A stretch of 25,024 nucleotides of DNA. Source: CAZDET01 sp964504335 (GTDB lineage Bacteria > Bacteroidota > Bacteroidia > Chitinophagales > Saprospiraceae). Numbering within the stretch: position 1 is the first letter of the stretch; each line of letters opens with the position of its first letter. Location: assembly GCA_964504335.1 (NCBI GenBank), contig CAZDET010000065.1, positions 1 through 25,024 on the forward strand, written 5' to 3'. Position numbers and translations under genes: made by a program. Below, piece after piece: positions 7,028 through 16,107 of the stretch. The notes under the pieces were generated by a model. That model made no database searches and had not been told where the DNA came from. It worked only from the letters and a program-made list of their open reading frames with translations.

Positions 7028-8307
7028 ACCGAAATACCTTGAGTGGGTAATATACGGGCCTCTGCAGCGCCAAAACCTATTCGGTAGCCGTTTCCCTGGC
7101 ACCATCCGCGCAGCGTGACGGAGTCTCCGTCTTCCAGAAAGGTCCGGTGGCTGCCGTCGGGTAGCTCCAATGCTTCTGCACCGCCGCGGGTCAATTCGAG
7201 CAACGAGCCATAACTATCGGGCTGGTTGCCGCTGATCGTACCGGAAGCCAGCAGATCGCCGGTGCGCACATTGCAGCCGTTCACGGTATGGTGGGCCAGT
7301 TGTTGCGCGGGCGTCCAGTACAGATGGGAATAGTTGGTACGGCACAATGTGACCGCTACGCCCTGCGCCGTTTGCAATTGGGCCCGCAGCTCGATATCGT
7401 AGGTGAGGTGATTCGTTGTTTTCAGGTAGGCCAGTGGTTCGGGATGCTGCTCGGGGGCAGCTGTTTGAAAGGGTTGTAGGGCGTCGAGCGTCACCACCCA
7501 GGGGGCAATCGTCGAGGCGAAGTTTTTCCCCAGGAATGGCCCCAGTGGCTGGTATTCCCAGCGTTGAATGTCGCGGGCCGACCAGTCGTTGAAGAGTACC
7601 ATGCCGAACAAATGGTCCTCCGCCCGATCGGTGGGAATGGGCCGTCCCAGCTCACTCGACTGGCCGATTACCAAGCCCATTTCCAGCTCGAAATCCAATT
7701 GCGCGGAAGGCCCGTATACGGGCTGGTCGGAGCCGGCCGGTAGCCGCTGACCACTCGGCCGGTAGACGGGTGTTCCCGACACGACAATACTCGATGCCCG
7801 CCCGTGGTAAGCAATCGGCAGATGCAGCCAGTTGGGAGGCAGGGCCCTGGCCGGATCGCGGAATAGCGAGCCGACATTCGTAGCATGCTCCCGACTGCTG
7901 TAGAAATCCGTGTAGTCGCCAATATCGACCGGACAGCGTAGCGCAGCATCTTCGAGCGGAAATAACCACCGGCTTGCCGACTGCCGGTAAGTCTGATTGT
8001 CTGCGCGGGCATCGAGCACCCAACTCAATCGATTCCGAACCAGGCGGGTAGTTGAGCGTCCGAGCGCCATAAAGGCATTCAGCGCCGAAGCCCGAAATAC
8101 CGAAGGATCGATTGCGGTTTCCTCAAATATTCCAAGGTCCGCCAGTGCCGCCAGGTCAATGCCAAAGCTACCGATAGCCGAAGCTACGCGAGCCGGCCCG
8201 TAATCCGGCTGCACGATCCCAAAGGGCAGATTCTGGATGGGAAAATCGCTGTCGGCCGCTACTTCCACCCACGACTGCCGCCCGGGGTCATTTGCGTCTG
8301 TATGCAT
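7024..8307 (-). CDS. fahA: Fumarylacetoacetase
   Basis: Hydrolyses 4-fumarylacetoacetate to fumarate and acetoacetate, the last step of tyrosine/homogentisate breakdown. The 427 residues match the bacterial and animal enzymes. Metal and catalytic residues align well: D134 in DYTDFY, H141 in SSREHATNVG (general base), E207 and E209 in FELEMG, D241 in LFNDWSARDIQ. LPIAYHGRASS, GPFLGKNFASTI and SGTISG are further signatures. The rest of the pathway (homogentisate dioxygenase, 4-hydroxyphenylpyruvate dioxygenase) is not in this window. The gene starts 12 bases after the protease stop, and its own stop overlaps the dacB start by four bases. It is therefore probably in a polycistronic unit of otherwise envelope-related genes. 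The symbol follows common usage. Confidence 0.95.
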   Translation of the reverse strand: MHTDANDPGRQSWVEVAADSDFPIQNLPFGIVQPDYGPARVASAIGSFGIDLAALADLGIFEETAIDPSVFRASALNAFMALGRSTTRLVRNRLSWVLDARADNQTYRQSASRWLFPLEDAALRCPVDIGDYTDFYSSREHATNVGSLFRDPARALPPNWLHLPIAYHGRASSIVVSGTPVYRPSGQRLPAGSDQPVYGPSAQLDFELEMGLVIGQSSELGRPIPTDRAEDHLFGMVLFNDWSARDIQRWEYQPLGPFLGKNFASTIAPWVVTLDALQPFQTAAPEQHPEPLAYLKTTNHLTYDIELRAQLQTAQGVAVTLCRTNYSHLYWTPAQQLAHHTVNGCNVRTGDLLASGTISGNQPDSYGSLLELTRGGAEALELPDGSHRTFLEDGDSVTLRGWCQGNGYRIGFGAAEARILPTQGISV

Positions 8308-8319
8308 GTGTTTGGTTAA

Positions 8320-11013
8320 CTACGGCCGCATGACCACCCACCTTTCTACCCGGCGGATGCCGTCGTATTGCAGCTCCACCATGTAGATGCCCGGCGGCAC
8401 GTTGGGGTATAATTCCTGCCGCCCGAGCAGCGTATCCAACTGCCAGGATTGCAAGGTACGTCCCCCGGTATCGAACAACCGAACCTGTAGGGGATGGCGA
8501 TCCCAGGTGCCCAGAAATTCAAGTACCAAAGGCCCCGGCGACGGGTTGGGCATCAGCCGTATTGTTCGGTCGTCGAAATCGTGAACCGCCGTAGTGGCGC
8601 TGAGATCTATACAAAAATCGAGCGCCCAATCGCGGATGATGCCGCCGCTGGTGCGGTCGTGATCGGTAACGACGAGTTGCCAAGTGCCCTCCGTGGGTTC
8701 ACCTCGCAGGACGGAAAATGCATCAATTGGCCGAAATTCTCCTTCGATCGCATTCTCGCCCCGGCTACAGGTGAATTCCAGCTCCTCCGCATCGAGATTG
8801 GCCTGATCCGAGAAATAAATATTCAAATTGCTTTCGCTGCACCCGAACGATTCTGTAGGATACCCCGGGCGATCGAATAAGCGGACCATCGTCCCGCTCG
8901 GGCTGATAAGTACCGCTTCCAGATCTCCGACCCAGCTATGCTCGATGTTGAGATCGAGACGGAGATCTTCCAACGTACCTTCCCCGACTACCTCGATAGT
9001 AGACGCCTGGGTACTCACGCCCGAACTGGGGATGACCAGCGGCAGATCCCTCGCGCTCAACAACGGACAGCTGATCTGCCCGGTGGTAAAGGCCGCCACT
9101 TCCGACCAGGGGCCTGCACCACAACTGTTTACGCCCCGCACGCGCCAGAAATACTCTACGCCCCGCTCGAGGTTTTCGGGGGCGTACACGGTGGTGCCTT
9201 CCCGTACTTCCTGGCGCAAGACCACCTCGGCAAAGGCCTGATCCCGGCTCACTTCCAGCTGATAGAAGTTCGTGGCCCCGAGAGACGACCAGCTTAGCTC
9301 CGGCTGCAACAGCACGTCTTTACTGCCCGGAACCGGGGAAAGAATGTTCGTTACCGAAACGATCGGATCTTCCAATACCAGGGTCAGGTTGAGCGAAGTG
9401 ACGCGGCTGCCCGCATCGGCCACTACCCGGAGTGGATAGTTGCCCGGCGGTACCGCCTCCGAAGCGCGAATCGTCAATTGGACCAACTCGCCTGACCCGG
9501 CCTGTAATTGATCGAAGGATGCCTCGAAGCCGGCGGGCAGGTCTGCTACCCGAAACGTGATCAGCCCATCGGGGTCGTTGATCAGATCCGGCAGAATATC
9601 AAAAATGAAAGCACTTTCGTTGCAAGCGCGTTTCACGAGCGAATCGGCGGTGAGCAGCAGCCCTCCCTGTTCGCGTCCATCGAGTACTTCGAGGTTGGTC
9701 CCATCGGGATCGAGCCAGTCGCTCAGGCGGTTGGAGGAGAGCCCTCCCCCGGTCCAGGAGCGTCGGATCGACCCGTAAGAATCAAAATCCGGGCGCCCGC
9801 AGGCAGCGAGGCCGCCGTGCAGTTGCCCCCTGGCCCGGCCTTGTTTATCGAATAGCGGGGAGCCGGAGGAACCGGCTTCCGTAGTACCGATCGACCAGGC
9901 CGGCACGACGAGATGCGTCCCATTCGAGCTCGGCTGATTATCGATCCCGTTGGCCCAATACGTATCCGAAAAAGCAAAGCTGATCCGCTTCTCGGCGGCG
10001 TCCGGATGGTGGATACCCACCACGGTATCCCGCGGAGCAAATGCCTGGCGGTTCCAGCCGGCGAAGTAGGCGTTGGCATCTTCGTGGATGTCATCGTCCA
10101 GTTCGAGGAGGGTGAAATCGGAAATGCTGTAGCCCGCCCGGTAGATCGCTCCGGAATTGAATACCGTCAGATCGCCGTCGCCCGGCAGACCACTCTGGGT
10201 GCCGTCGGGGGGGCGGCAGCTCGAATTTTCGAAGTTCCAGTAGACGACCAGGGAAGGGGCATTACTGCGGGTAATTTCGCAGTGGTTGGCCGTGAGAAAG
10301 TAGGGGCGGCCGTCATTGCGGGTATTGTTGATGAGAAATCCCGAGCAAAACCGCTTACCGCCGGTGCTGTAGACCGCCACGGATCGAATGATGTCGCGGT
10401 AGGGCTCCACGACCCCCCAGCCATCGGCTGATCCGCAGATGACGTCCAGGTTGCAGGAACCCGACAGCACCTTGCTGAATCCCACAAAATCGTGGTTGAC
10501 GCTGCTCAGTTCCAGTTGAACCTGATCCTGAAATTTCTTGCTCGGCAGACGCAGCTCCAGCACGACGTCATCGCCGGGGATGACCGGCGTCCAGAGGCTA
10601 TTGTGTAGTTCGTTGTCGGCAGGGGTAAAGGGGCCGGCTAATTCACCGCTCGACAGTGACCGGAGGTAGAAGGTCGACGCTTCGGGCAGGTAAAATTCCG
10701 TAAACCCGAAGTTGAGGGAGTGTGCCCCGCGCGAGCGGATGCGGTGTTTCCACAGCAGGCTCCCGTCCGATAGCGTCTGCCAGCGCCCGTGGGTTTCCGG
10801 CCGCACGTGCACCGTGTGCGTATAGGCAAATTCCGGAGGCCTACCGGGGCGCTGTAGCGCCCGTTCGCGTTCCAGTAATTGGTCGTTATTGAGTGCGGGC
10901 AGCTCCAACAGCGGCACATCAATCGTTCCGGTACCCGTCGTTTGAGCCTGAGCCAACGTGCTTAGGAGTACCAGTAAAGGAATAAGTAAAAATAATCGGA
11001 TGATGAATGACAT
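8320..11013 (-). CDS. Secreted trypsin-like serine protease with P-domain and T9SS sorting domain
   Basis: An 897-residue exported protein. The Sec signal peptide is 1-24 (ending LAQAQT). A beta-rich propeptide-like region follows at about 60-175. The S1-family protease is at about 185-440, resembling lysyl endopeptidases, with catalytic H244 (TANHC), D299 (SISDF) and S385 (AGSSGSPLF). Many cysteines in the catalytic domain suggest disulfides. An Ig-like segment (about 455-550) and a fibronectin III-like domain (about 555-645) come next. A proprotein-convertase P-domain follows at about 648-803 (EHSWVGDLEAVLISPSG, EGTWQLVVTDHD). The end is a T9SS sorting domain from about 815 (MPNPSPGPLVLEF, then PPGIYMVELQY). 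It is probably exported by T9SS and released or anchored at the surface. Cleavage specificity is not decided by the sequence. It leads the tight run with fahA. Confidence 0.9.
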   Translation of the reverse strand: MSFIIRLFLLIPLLVLLSTLAQAQTTGTGTIDVPLLELPALNNDQLLERERALQRPGRPPEFAYTHTVHVRPETHGRWQTLSDGSLLWKHRIRSRGAHSLNFGFTEFYLPEASTFYLRSLSSGELAGPFTPADNELHNSLWTPVIPGDDVVLELRLPSKKFQDQVQLELSSVNHDFVGFSKVLSGSCNLDVICGSADGWGVVEPYRDIIRSVAVYSTGGKRFCSGFLINNTRNDGRPYFLTANHCEITRSNAPSLVVYWNFENSSCRPPDGTQSGLPGDGDLTVFNSGAIYRAGYSISDFTLLELDDDIHEDANAYFAGWNRQAFAPRDTVVGIHHPDAAEKRISFAFSDTYWANGIDNQPSSNGTHLVVPAWSIGTTEAGSSGSPLFDKQGRARGQLHGGLAACGRPDFDSYGSIRRSWTGGGLSSNRLSDWLDPDGTNLEVLDGREQGGLLLTADSLVKRACNESAFIFDILPDLINDPDGLITFRVADLPAGFEASFDQLQAGSGELVQLTIRASEAVPPGNYPLRVVADAGSRVTSLNLTLVLEDPIVSVTNILSPVPGSKDVLLQPELSWSSLGATNFYQLEVSRDQAFAEVVLRQEVREGTTVYAPENLERGVEYFWRVRGVNSCGAGPWSEVAAFTTGQISCPLLSARDLPLVIPSSGVSTQASTIEVVGEGTLEDLRLDLNIEHSWVGDLEAVLISPSGTMVRLFDRPGYPTESFGCSESNLNIYFSDQANLDAEELEFTCSRGENAIEGEFRPIDAFSVLRGEPTEGTWQLVVTDHDRTSGGIIRDWALDFCIDLSATTAVHDFDDRTIRLMPNPSPGPLVLEFLGTWDRHPLQVRLFDTGGRTLQSWQLDTLLGRQELYPNVPPGIYMVELQYDGIRRVERWVVMRP

Positions 11014-11274
11014 GCCTGGATTAATTGTGAGTGTCTAGGTATTGGAGAGGGGCGCGTTCCTGTTCGATGGTGCGATTGATCGAATTCACGAAAAGCCGCA
11101 CATATTTGGGTTGGAACGGTTTCCAGAAAGTAGATTGAGGGTTCATCCGGTCTACGAATTTACATCATTGGATGAGAGTGATCAAATTAATTAAATAGAA
11201 TACTACCAAGATCGTACCAGTTTCGTGACCAACCCTATATTTAACCGTCGTAAGCAAACCAAAACCATTTTTAC
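11014..11274. other. Divergent intergenic region between protease and ompA-like gene
   Basis: About 260 bases carry the upstream regions of two divergent genes. For the plus-strand gene TATATTTA at 11236-11243, 31 bases before the ATG, is a 7-of-8 match to TAnnTTTG, but no TTG sits at the right distance. I found no clear promoter for the protease and no coding frame. Confidence 0.4.
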
Positions 11275-11988
11275 ATGAAACACACCGCTCAATTTCTCAG
11301 TATGGTGGCCCTGGCAATGGTCATCGCCCTTTCTCCCGCCTGCAATACCAGCAAAACTGCTAAAGGTGCCGTCATTGGCGGAGCCGCCGGTGGTATTATT
11401 GGTGGTATTATCGGAAAATCTACCGGAAATACCGCAGCAGGCGTCATCATCGGTTCGGCCGTTGGTGGTTCTGCGGGTGCTGTAATTGGCAATTATATGG
11501 ACAAGCAGGCCGAAGAACTCGATGAAGAGCTCGAAGCAGCTACCGTCGAACGCGTCGACGAAGGCATCGTGCTGACCTTCGATTCCGGATTGCTCTTTGG
11601 CTACGACAGCTACCAACTCACGGAAACCACCAAAACTAACCTCCGCGAGATGGCCAACGTCATGCAGAAATACGCCGAAACCGACATCGTCATCGCCGGT
11701 CATACCGATAGCAAGGGCTCCGAAGAATACAACCAGACCTTGTCCGAGCGTCGCGCTGCTTCCGTTGCCGATTTCCTGAAAGCGCAGGGCATCAGCAGCG
11801 CCCGGATCACCACCATCGGCAAGGGCGAAACCGATCCGATCGCTCCCAACACCACCGAATCCGGTGCCGACAACCCCGAAGGGCGCGCCCAAAACCGCCG
11901 CGTAGAAGTGGTCATCACCGCCAACGAAACCCTTCAGAAAGATGCGGAAGATGGGACGTTGGAGAATGACCCGAATCAGGGGAATTAG
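11275..11988 (+). CDS. OmpA-family lipoprotein with glycine-zipper segment
   Basis: A 237-residue outer-membrane lipoprotein. The signal peptide ends in the lipobox SPAC (C23). Residues about 30-70 are a glycine-zipper region rich in GxxxG (GAVIGGAAGGIIGG, GSAVGGSAGAVIG), which can insert in or associate with the membrane. A short charged linker rich in Glu follows. The OmpA peptidoglycan-binding domain runs from about 95 to 218, with the conserved GHTDSKGSEEYNQTLSERRA block and the NRRVEVV ending. The layout matches YiaD-type proteins that tie the outer membrane to peptidoglycan. The tail after about 220 is acidic. It stands as a single gene after a divergent promoter region and is followed immediately by a palindromic repeat. 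Confidence 0.92.
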   Translation: MKHTAQFLSMVALAMVIALSPACNTSKTAKGAVIGGAAGGIIGGIIGKSTGNTAAGVIIGSAVGGSAGAVIGNYMDKQAEELDEELEAATVERVDEGIVLTFDSGLLFGYDSYQLTETTKTNLREMANVMQKYAETDIVIAGHTDSKGSEEYNQTLSERRAASVADFLKAQGISSARITTIGKGETDPIAPNTTESGADNPEGRAQNRRVEVVITANETLQKDAEDGTLENDPNQGN

Positions 11989-12100
11989 GTTTTAGTTCTT
12001 TAGACTTTAGATCTTAGTTCTTTAGATATTTAGACCTTTAGGCCGTTAGATTGATATCCTAACTGTCTAAAAGTCTAATTATCTAAAGGTCTAAATACCT
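11989..12100. repeat. Palindromic array of TTTAG octamers between ompA-like gene and aldolase gene
   Basis: The whole gap is built of about eight TTTAGnnn units on the left and five units of exactly eight bases (CTAACTGT, CTAAAAGT, CTAATTAT, CTAAAGGT, CTAAATAC) on the right. The right units are the inverse of the left. A perfect 14-base inverted repeat joins 12028-12041 to 12083-12096, and GTTAG (12045-12049) faces CTAAC (12059-12063) near the centre. It begins a few bases after the ompA-like stop and ends 4-8 bases before the next ATG. A transcript would fold into a long AU-rich hairpin acting as terminator, mRNA stabiliser or translation block. Confidence 0.75.
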
Positions 12101-12103
12101 ACC

Positions 12104-12736
12104 ATGGACGAAGGCTACATCAAATTCAACGCCCACTGGACGCAAAGCCTCTCGTATTCCAGGCAGGAGCTGGCGGAATTGGATCGCTGGCGCCAACGCA
12201 TGTACGAAGCGGGGCTGATTGGCGCGTACGACAATGGGATTGGATTTGGGAATATCAGTTGCCGGACGGAGCCTGGAGGAAGTGCTTTTTACATCACCGG
12301 TTCAGCTACGGGAAACGTTGCCCGGCTCGGGGCGGAACACTACAGCAAGGTCATTCGGTCTAGCGCGGCTTCGAACGAGCTCTGGTGCGAAGGACCCATT
12401 GTTGCTTCTTCCGAGAGCATGAGTCATGCCGCCGTTTACGGGGTACTGCCCGACATTCAGGCGGTCATTCACGTCCATCATCGCGGGATGTGGGAGGCCT
12501 TGTTGCACCGCATTCCCACCACGCCGGCGGATGCGCCCTACGGATCGCCGGAAATGGTGGCGGGTATTCAGCATTTGCTACGCACGTCCGATTTACCCCA
12601 TATTCGCTTTTTCGCTATGGCCGGTCACGAGGAAGGCTTATTCAGTTTTGGCCAAACCCTGGAAGAGGCAGGCACGCGGCTCCTGCAGGCGCTCCATCAT
12701 TGGGAAGCCGGCGTGGAGGATGGGAAACGGGGTTGA
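12104..12736 (+). CDS. Class II aldolase/adducin-family protein
   Basis: A 210-residue single-domain protein of the zinc-dependent class II (fuculose-phosphate) aldolase family, which also includes methylthioribulose-phosphate dehydratase and ribulose-phosphate epimerase. Signatures in order are GFGNISCR (48-54), YITGSATGN (63-71), ASSESMSHAAVY with E104 as the catalytic acid/base, AVIHVHH with zinc ligands H123 and H125, and H175 (MAGHEEG) as the third ligand. All active-site positions are filled, so it is probably active; the substrate cannot be named. The ATG lies just after the octamer palindrome. Its last 40 bases overlap the 3' end of the convergent histidine kinase. Confidence 0.85.
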   Translation: MDEGYIKFNAHWTQSLSYSRQELAELDRWRQRMYEAGLIGAYDNGIGFGNISCRTEPGGSAFYITGSATGNVARLGAEHYSKVIRSSAASNELWCEGPIVASSESMSHAAVYGVLPDIQAVIHVHHRGMWEALLHRIPTTPADAPYGSPEMVAGIQHLLRTSDLPHIRFFAMAGHEEGLFSFGQTLEEAGTRLLQALHHWEAGVEDGKRG

Positions 12737-14514
12737 CTGGCCAGCAGATCGGCCGGTAGTTGGATATTGAAGCGGGCCCCGTCCGCGGCACTTTCGTCAA
12801 TCCAGATCGTACCGCTGTATTCCTGAACGATCATCCGACAGACCGCCAGACCGATTCCCGTGCCCTCTACCTCTTCCCAGCGCTGGAGGCGCTGAAACAT
12901 TTCGAACACCCTATCGCGGTACCCCACTTCGATGCCCGGCCCATTGTCGGATACCTGAAATAACAGCCCGGCATCCGTTTTCCGAAACTCGACCTTTACA
13001 CAAGGGTTAGCCCTGTGGTTGTACTTGATTCCATTTTCCACCAGATTGAGAAACAGGCGGTAGTAGCTCATTTGATCCCCCCAGAGTTTGGGCAGGGCCT
13101 CCCAATTCACCTTTGCCCCTTTGCGGTTGATGAGGTCACTGAGTTTTGCGCACAACTCTTCGAGCAAAACGTGCAGATCGACGATCTCCATTTCCGGCTC
13201 GTGCTCATTGTGCCGGGCGATTTCGAGTACCGAATCGATTAGGGCGTACATGCGCTGGATGCCGCTCTGAATGTAGGTAAGGCTCTCCTGGACGGCAGGG
13301 TCGGCGGGATTGCGGTCCAACTGGCGGCCCATGAGTTGGGAAAAGCCGTTGACCGTCCGCAGCGGCTCTTTCAAGTCGTGGCTGGCGATGTAGGCGAAGC
13401 GTTCCAGCGCCATATTGGATCGTTCTAGCTGAAGCGCGTAGCTTTGCGCATTCTCCACGGCCTTGCGGTAATCGGTGGTATCCGTGCCGACGAACACGTA
13501 GCCCGTCATGCGCTCCGGTTTCGGCGAAATGGGCCGCACGTTGAAAAGGAGGTGCACGGTGCCCTGGGTCGGATGGGAAATGCTGATCTCCGCCTGCTGA
13601 TCTTTCTGGTCGATAGCCTTCTTGAGTGACTGCGCTGCTTCCACCGGAAGCAAGCTCCACAAGGAGGCATCCATGGCCTCTAATTCCGACTTCCCAATGA
13701 GTGCCATGGCCTTCGGATTGACCATGCGCACCACAAACCGCCGATCCGTCACGATCACCGGATTATTGATCAGCCCGAACACCTGCTGGTAGCCCGTCAG
13801 GGAATTGAATTCCAACAGTCGAAAATCCGACAGTGCCCAACCAAAAACAGCTACGCTGATAAAGGTGGGAATGATTTGATTGATATCGGCGAAATTGCCG
13901 TATATCGGAAAGATCAGGAAAACGGCATCTACGTAGAGCAGCCCCCCCGACACCGTCACGAGAAGTAACCATTTCCACCGCCGCTTCAGTGCATAGGGTT
14001 CGCGGCGAGCCGATACGAAAAGGAAGTAGCCTGTGAAGAGTGCGATCAGGCCCATGTACATACTCGATAGGATCTGGGGGAATCGAATAACTTCCCACCC
14101 GTAGCTCCAGCGGTTTGGCCCAATGGGAATCAACTGCCCCCGCACCTGCCCGGTGTAGTGGAAATAGGAAAGTAGAATGGCCGCCGCCGAAAAAACCAGT
14201 AGCAGCCCCACGAATACCGACCTGGGAAGTACGTACTCGCCTCTGGGTTGGTGCAACACGAAGAAGTAACAACAAACAAACACCAGCAGCTGGGCAAAGG
14301 GCCATACGGACAGGCACATCCGCCAGAATTCCGCTTCGACGGGATCGCTGGTTCGGCTCAGTTCAAACCAACAGCCACCCAGGTAGGCCAGCAGGATCGT
14401 GAACCCAAAAAAAACCTGATATTGGCGATTCTTCCGATCGAGGTTGAACACGCGGAATCCGATCAGTAAAATACCGATGGAGCAGACAAGTGTTATGATC
14501 GAGTAGGTACCCAA
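12697..14514 (-). CDS. Membrane histidine kinase with seven-TM sensor and PAS domain
   Basis: A 605-residue sensor kinase. The N-terminal 230 residues form about seven membrane helices (about 5-22, 34-50, 69-88, 98-118, 148-169, 182-203, 210-228), resembling the 7TM input region of some bacterial kinases. A PAS domain follows at about 240-350. The HisKA domain carries the H-box YIASHDLKEPLR with phospho-acceptor H379. The ATPase domain has the N-box NLVENGIKYN (490-499), G1 DNGPGI (523-528) and G2 GTGIGLA (551-557). All catalytic boxes are intact. No response regulator is adjacent, so it is an orphan. The best start is a TTG at 14514; the frame is open further upstream to about 14595 with no ATG or GTG. 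It converges on and overlaps the aldolase gene and diverges from mnmE. Confidence 0.9.
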   Translation of the reverse strand: MGTYSIITLVCSIGILLIGFRVFNLDRKNRQYQVFFGFTILLAYLGGCWFELSRTSDPVEAEFWRMCLSVWPFAQLLVFVCCYFFVLHQPRGEYVLPRSVFVGLLLVFSAAAILLSYFHYTGQVRGQLIPIGPNRWSYGWEVIRFPQILSSMYMGLIALFTGYFLFVSARREPYALKRRWKWLLLVTVSGGLLYVDAVFLIFPIYGNFADINQIIPTFISVAVFGWALSDFRLLEFNSLTGYQQVFGLINNPVIVTDRRFVVRMVNPKAMALIGKSELEAMDASLWSLLPVEAAQSLKKAIDQKDQQAEISISHPTQGTVHLLFNVRPISPKPERMTGYVFVGTDTTDYRKAVENAQSYALQLERSNMALERFAYIASHDLKEPLRTVNGFSQLMGRQLDRNPADPAVQESLTYIQSGIQRMYALIDSVLEIARHNEHEPEMEIVDLHVLLEELCAKLSDLINRKGAKVNWEALPKLWGDQMSYYRLFLNLVENGIKYNHRANPCVKVEFRKTDAGLLFQVSDNGPGIEVGYRDRVFEMFQRLQRWEEVEGTGIGLAVCRMIVQEYSGTIWIDESAADGARFNIQLPADLLASQPRFPSSTPASQ

Positions 14515-14682
14515 TGGCAGACTTGGAGTTTCACGAAACCAATCCTTTAACGAATTAAAGACGGCAGAAGTACTTAATGTTGACTCGAACTGCTACGATA
14601 GGTGAACGTCTGGTGGGATACAGGTTTAGGTATTTCTAAAGAAGCCGTGTAATGCCGCGGCATCCCGCCAATAATCAAGAAA
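14515..14682. other. Divergent spacer between histidine kinase and mnmE
   Basis: A 168-base gap holding the start regions of two divergent genes. It contains a small hairpin (TTTAG at 14625-14629 facing CTAAA at 14636-14640) that echoes the octamer units elsewhere. No exact Bacteroidota promoter and no additional gene were found. Confidence 0.35.
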
Positions 14683-16107
14683 ATGACCGACTCCACTCAA
14701 AATGACACGATTGTAGCCCTCGCCACCCCCCCCGGCCGGGCGGCTCTGGCCGTATTGCGCCTGTCGGGCCCGGAGGCGCGCTCCATTGCCAACCGCACGT
14801 TTGAGGGAGCGGATTTAGAAGACACCGCCCCCTACCGCGCCCACTACGGCCGCATCGTGACGGAAGACGGCCGCCTGCTCGACGAGGTGCTGGCGACCGT
14901 CTTCATCGCCCCCCGCTCCTACACCGGCGAAGACGTGGTGGAAATCAGTTGCCACGGCTCCCCCTACATCGCGCAGGAACTGCTGCAGCACTACCTCGAC
15001 CGCGGTGCCCGCCTCGCCGAGCCCGGCGAATACACCCTGCGCGCCTTCCTCCACGGCAAGCTCGACCTGAGTCAGGCCGAAGCCGTGGGCGACCTCATCG
15101 CCAGCAACTCCGAAGCCGCCCACCGCCTGGCCCTGGATCAGTTGCGCGGCGGCATCCGCAACGACATCCAGCAGCTCCGCCAACAACTGATCGACTTCGC
15201 CAGCCTCGTGGAGCTGGAACTGGACTTCGGCGAAGAAGACGTCGAATTTGCCGACCGCACCAAGCTCCGCTCGCTGGTCGTACACATTCGGGAAGTGGTG
15301 CAGAGTCTCATTCAATCCTTCGCCCTGGGCAACGCCATCAAGGAGGGTGTCACCACCGTGCTGGCCGGCCGCCCCAACGCCGGCAAGAGCACCCTGCTGA
15401 ACGCCCTGCTGCGCGAAGAGCGGGCTATCGTGAGCGATATCGCCGGCACCACCCGCGACACCATCGAGGAAGTCCTCACCATCCGGGGCATCCCCTTTCG
15501 CCTCATCGATACCGCCGGCATCCGGGATGCCACCGAAACCATCGAAGCCATCGGCGTGGAACGCACCCTGGAAAAAGTGCGGCAATCGCAGGTCCTCATC
15601 TACGTGTTCGACATCATCGCCAGCAGCCCCGAGCAGGTCCGCGAAGACCTCGCGCGCCTCTACACCCCCGGCCTGCGCCTGCTGCTCGCCGCCAACAAGA
15701 TGGACCTCAACCCCTACACCTCCTTTGAGCAGTACTTCCCCGATAATTTCCGCCTCCCCATCGAAGGCTCCGAACCCATCGCCATCCGCCCCGAGCAGTG
15801 GGTCCCGATGATCGCCCGCGAAGGCAGGAACCTCCAGCTCCTCCTCGACCGCCTCTACGGCCTCTTTGCCACCGAGGAGGTGCCCCCCGATCAAACCATC
15901 GTAACCAACGCCCGCCACTACACCGCCCTCCGCCAAACCGACGACGCCCTCGCCGCAGTCCTCGACGGCCTCGATCAGGGCATTACCCCCGATTTGGTCG
16001 CGCTGGATATTCGGCGGGCCCTACACCACCTCGGCGCCATCACCGGCGAGATATCAACGGATGATTTGCTGGGGAATATTTTTGGGAAGTTTTGTATTGG
16101 GAAGTAG
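14683..16107 (+). CDS. mnmE: tRNA uridine-5-carboxymethylaminomethyl(34) synthesis GTPase MnmE
   Basis: With MnmG, this GTPase installs the carboxymethylaminomethyl group at the wobble uridine of several tRNAs. The 474 residues match the family. The N-terminal folate-binding domain starts at DTIVALATPPGRAALAVLRL, and the helical domain includes FLHGKLDLSQAEAV. The inserted G domain has G1 GRPNAGKS (229-236), G2/G3 region DIAGTTRD and DTAGIRD, and G4 NKMD (338-341). The C-terminus ends in the diagnostic FCIGK with catalytic Cys471. This gene is conspicuously rich in C at third codon positions, which creates long open frames on other frames and the opposite strand. It stands alone; mnmG is not in the window. 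Confidence 0.97.
   Translation: MTDSTQNDTIVALATPPGRAALAVLRLSGPEARSIANRTFEGADLEDTAPYRAHYGRIVTEDGRLLDEVLATVFIAPRSYTGEDVVEISCHGSPYIAQELLQHYLDRGARLAEPGEYTLRAFLHGKLDLSQAEAVGDLIASNSEAAHRLALDQLRGGIRNDIQQLRQQLIDFASLVELELDFGEEDVEFADRTKLRSLVVHIREVVQSLIQSFALGNAIKEGVTTVLAGRPNAGKSTLLNALLREERAIVSDIAGTTRDTIEEVLTIRGIPFRLIDTAGIRDATETIEAIGVERTLEKVRQSQVLIYVFDIIASSPEQVREDLARLYTPGLRLLLAANKMDLNPYTSFEQYFPDNFRLPIEGSEPIAIRPEQWVPMIAREGRNLQLLLDRLYGLFATEEVPPDQTIVTNARHYTALRQTDDALAAVLDGLDQGITPDLVALDIRRALHHLGAITGEISTDDLLGNIFGKFCIGK

Noticed and set aside
7028..7105. Longer start for dacB at 7105
   Set aside because: It would add a polar arginine-rich stretch before a good signal peptide and lies inside the fumarylacetoacetase coding region; the ATG at 7027 fits far better.
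11989..12100. Telomere-like or CRISPR-like reading of the TTTAG repeats
   Set aside because: Units are eight bases with variable ends and mirrored arms, with no spacers and no cas genes; the position between two bacterial genes argues for a hairpin element.
14512..14595. Upstream extension of the 7TM histidine kinase past the TTG
   Set aside because: The frame is open but has no ATG or GTG, and the first membrane helix begins right after the TTG at 14514.
14815..15936. 373-codon minus-strand frame and a 259-codon plus-strand frame (14949-15728) inside mnmE
   Set aside because: Shadow frames caused by the strong C bias at third codon positions in mnmE; translations are Gly/Val/Ala- or Arg/Pro-rich and meaningless.
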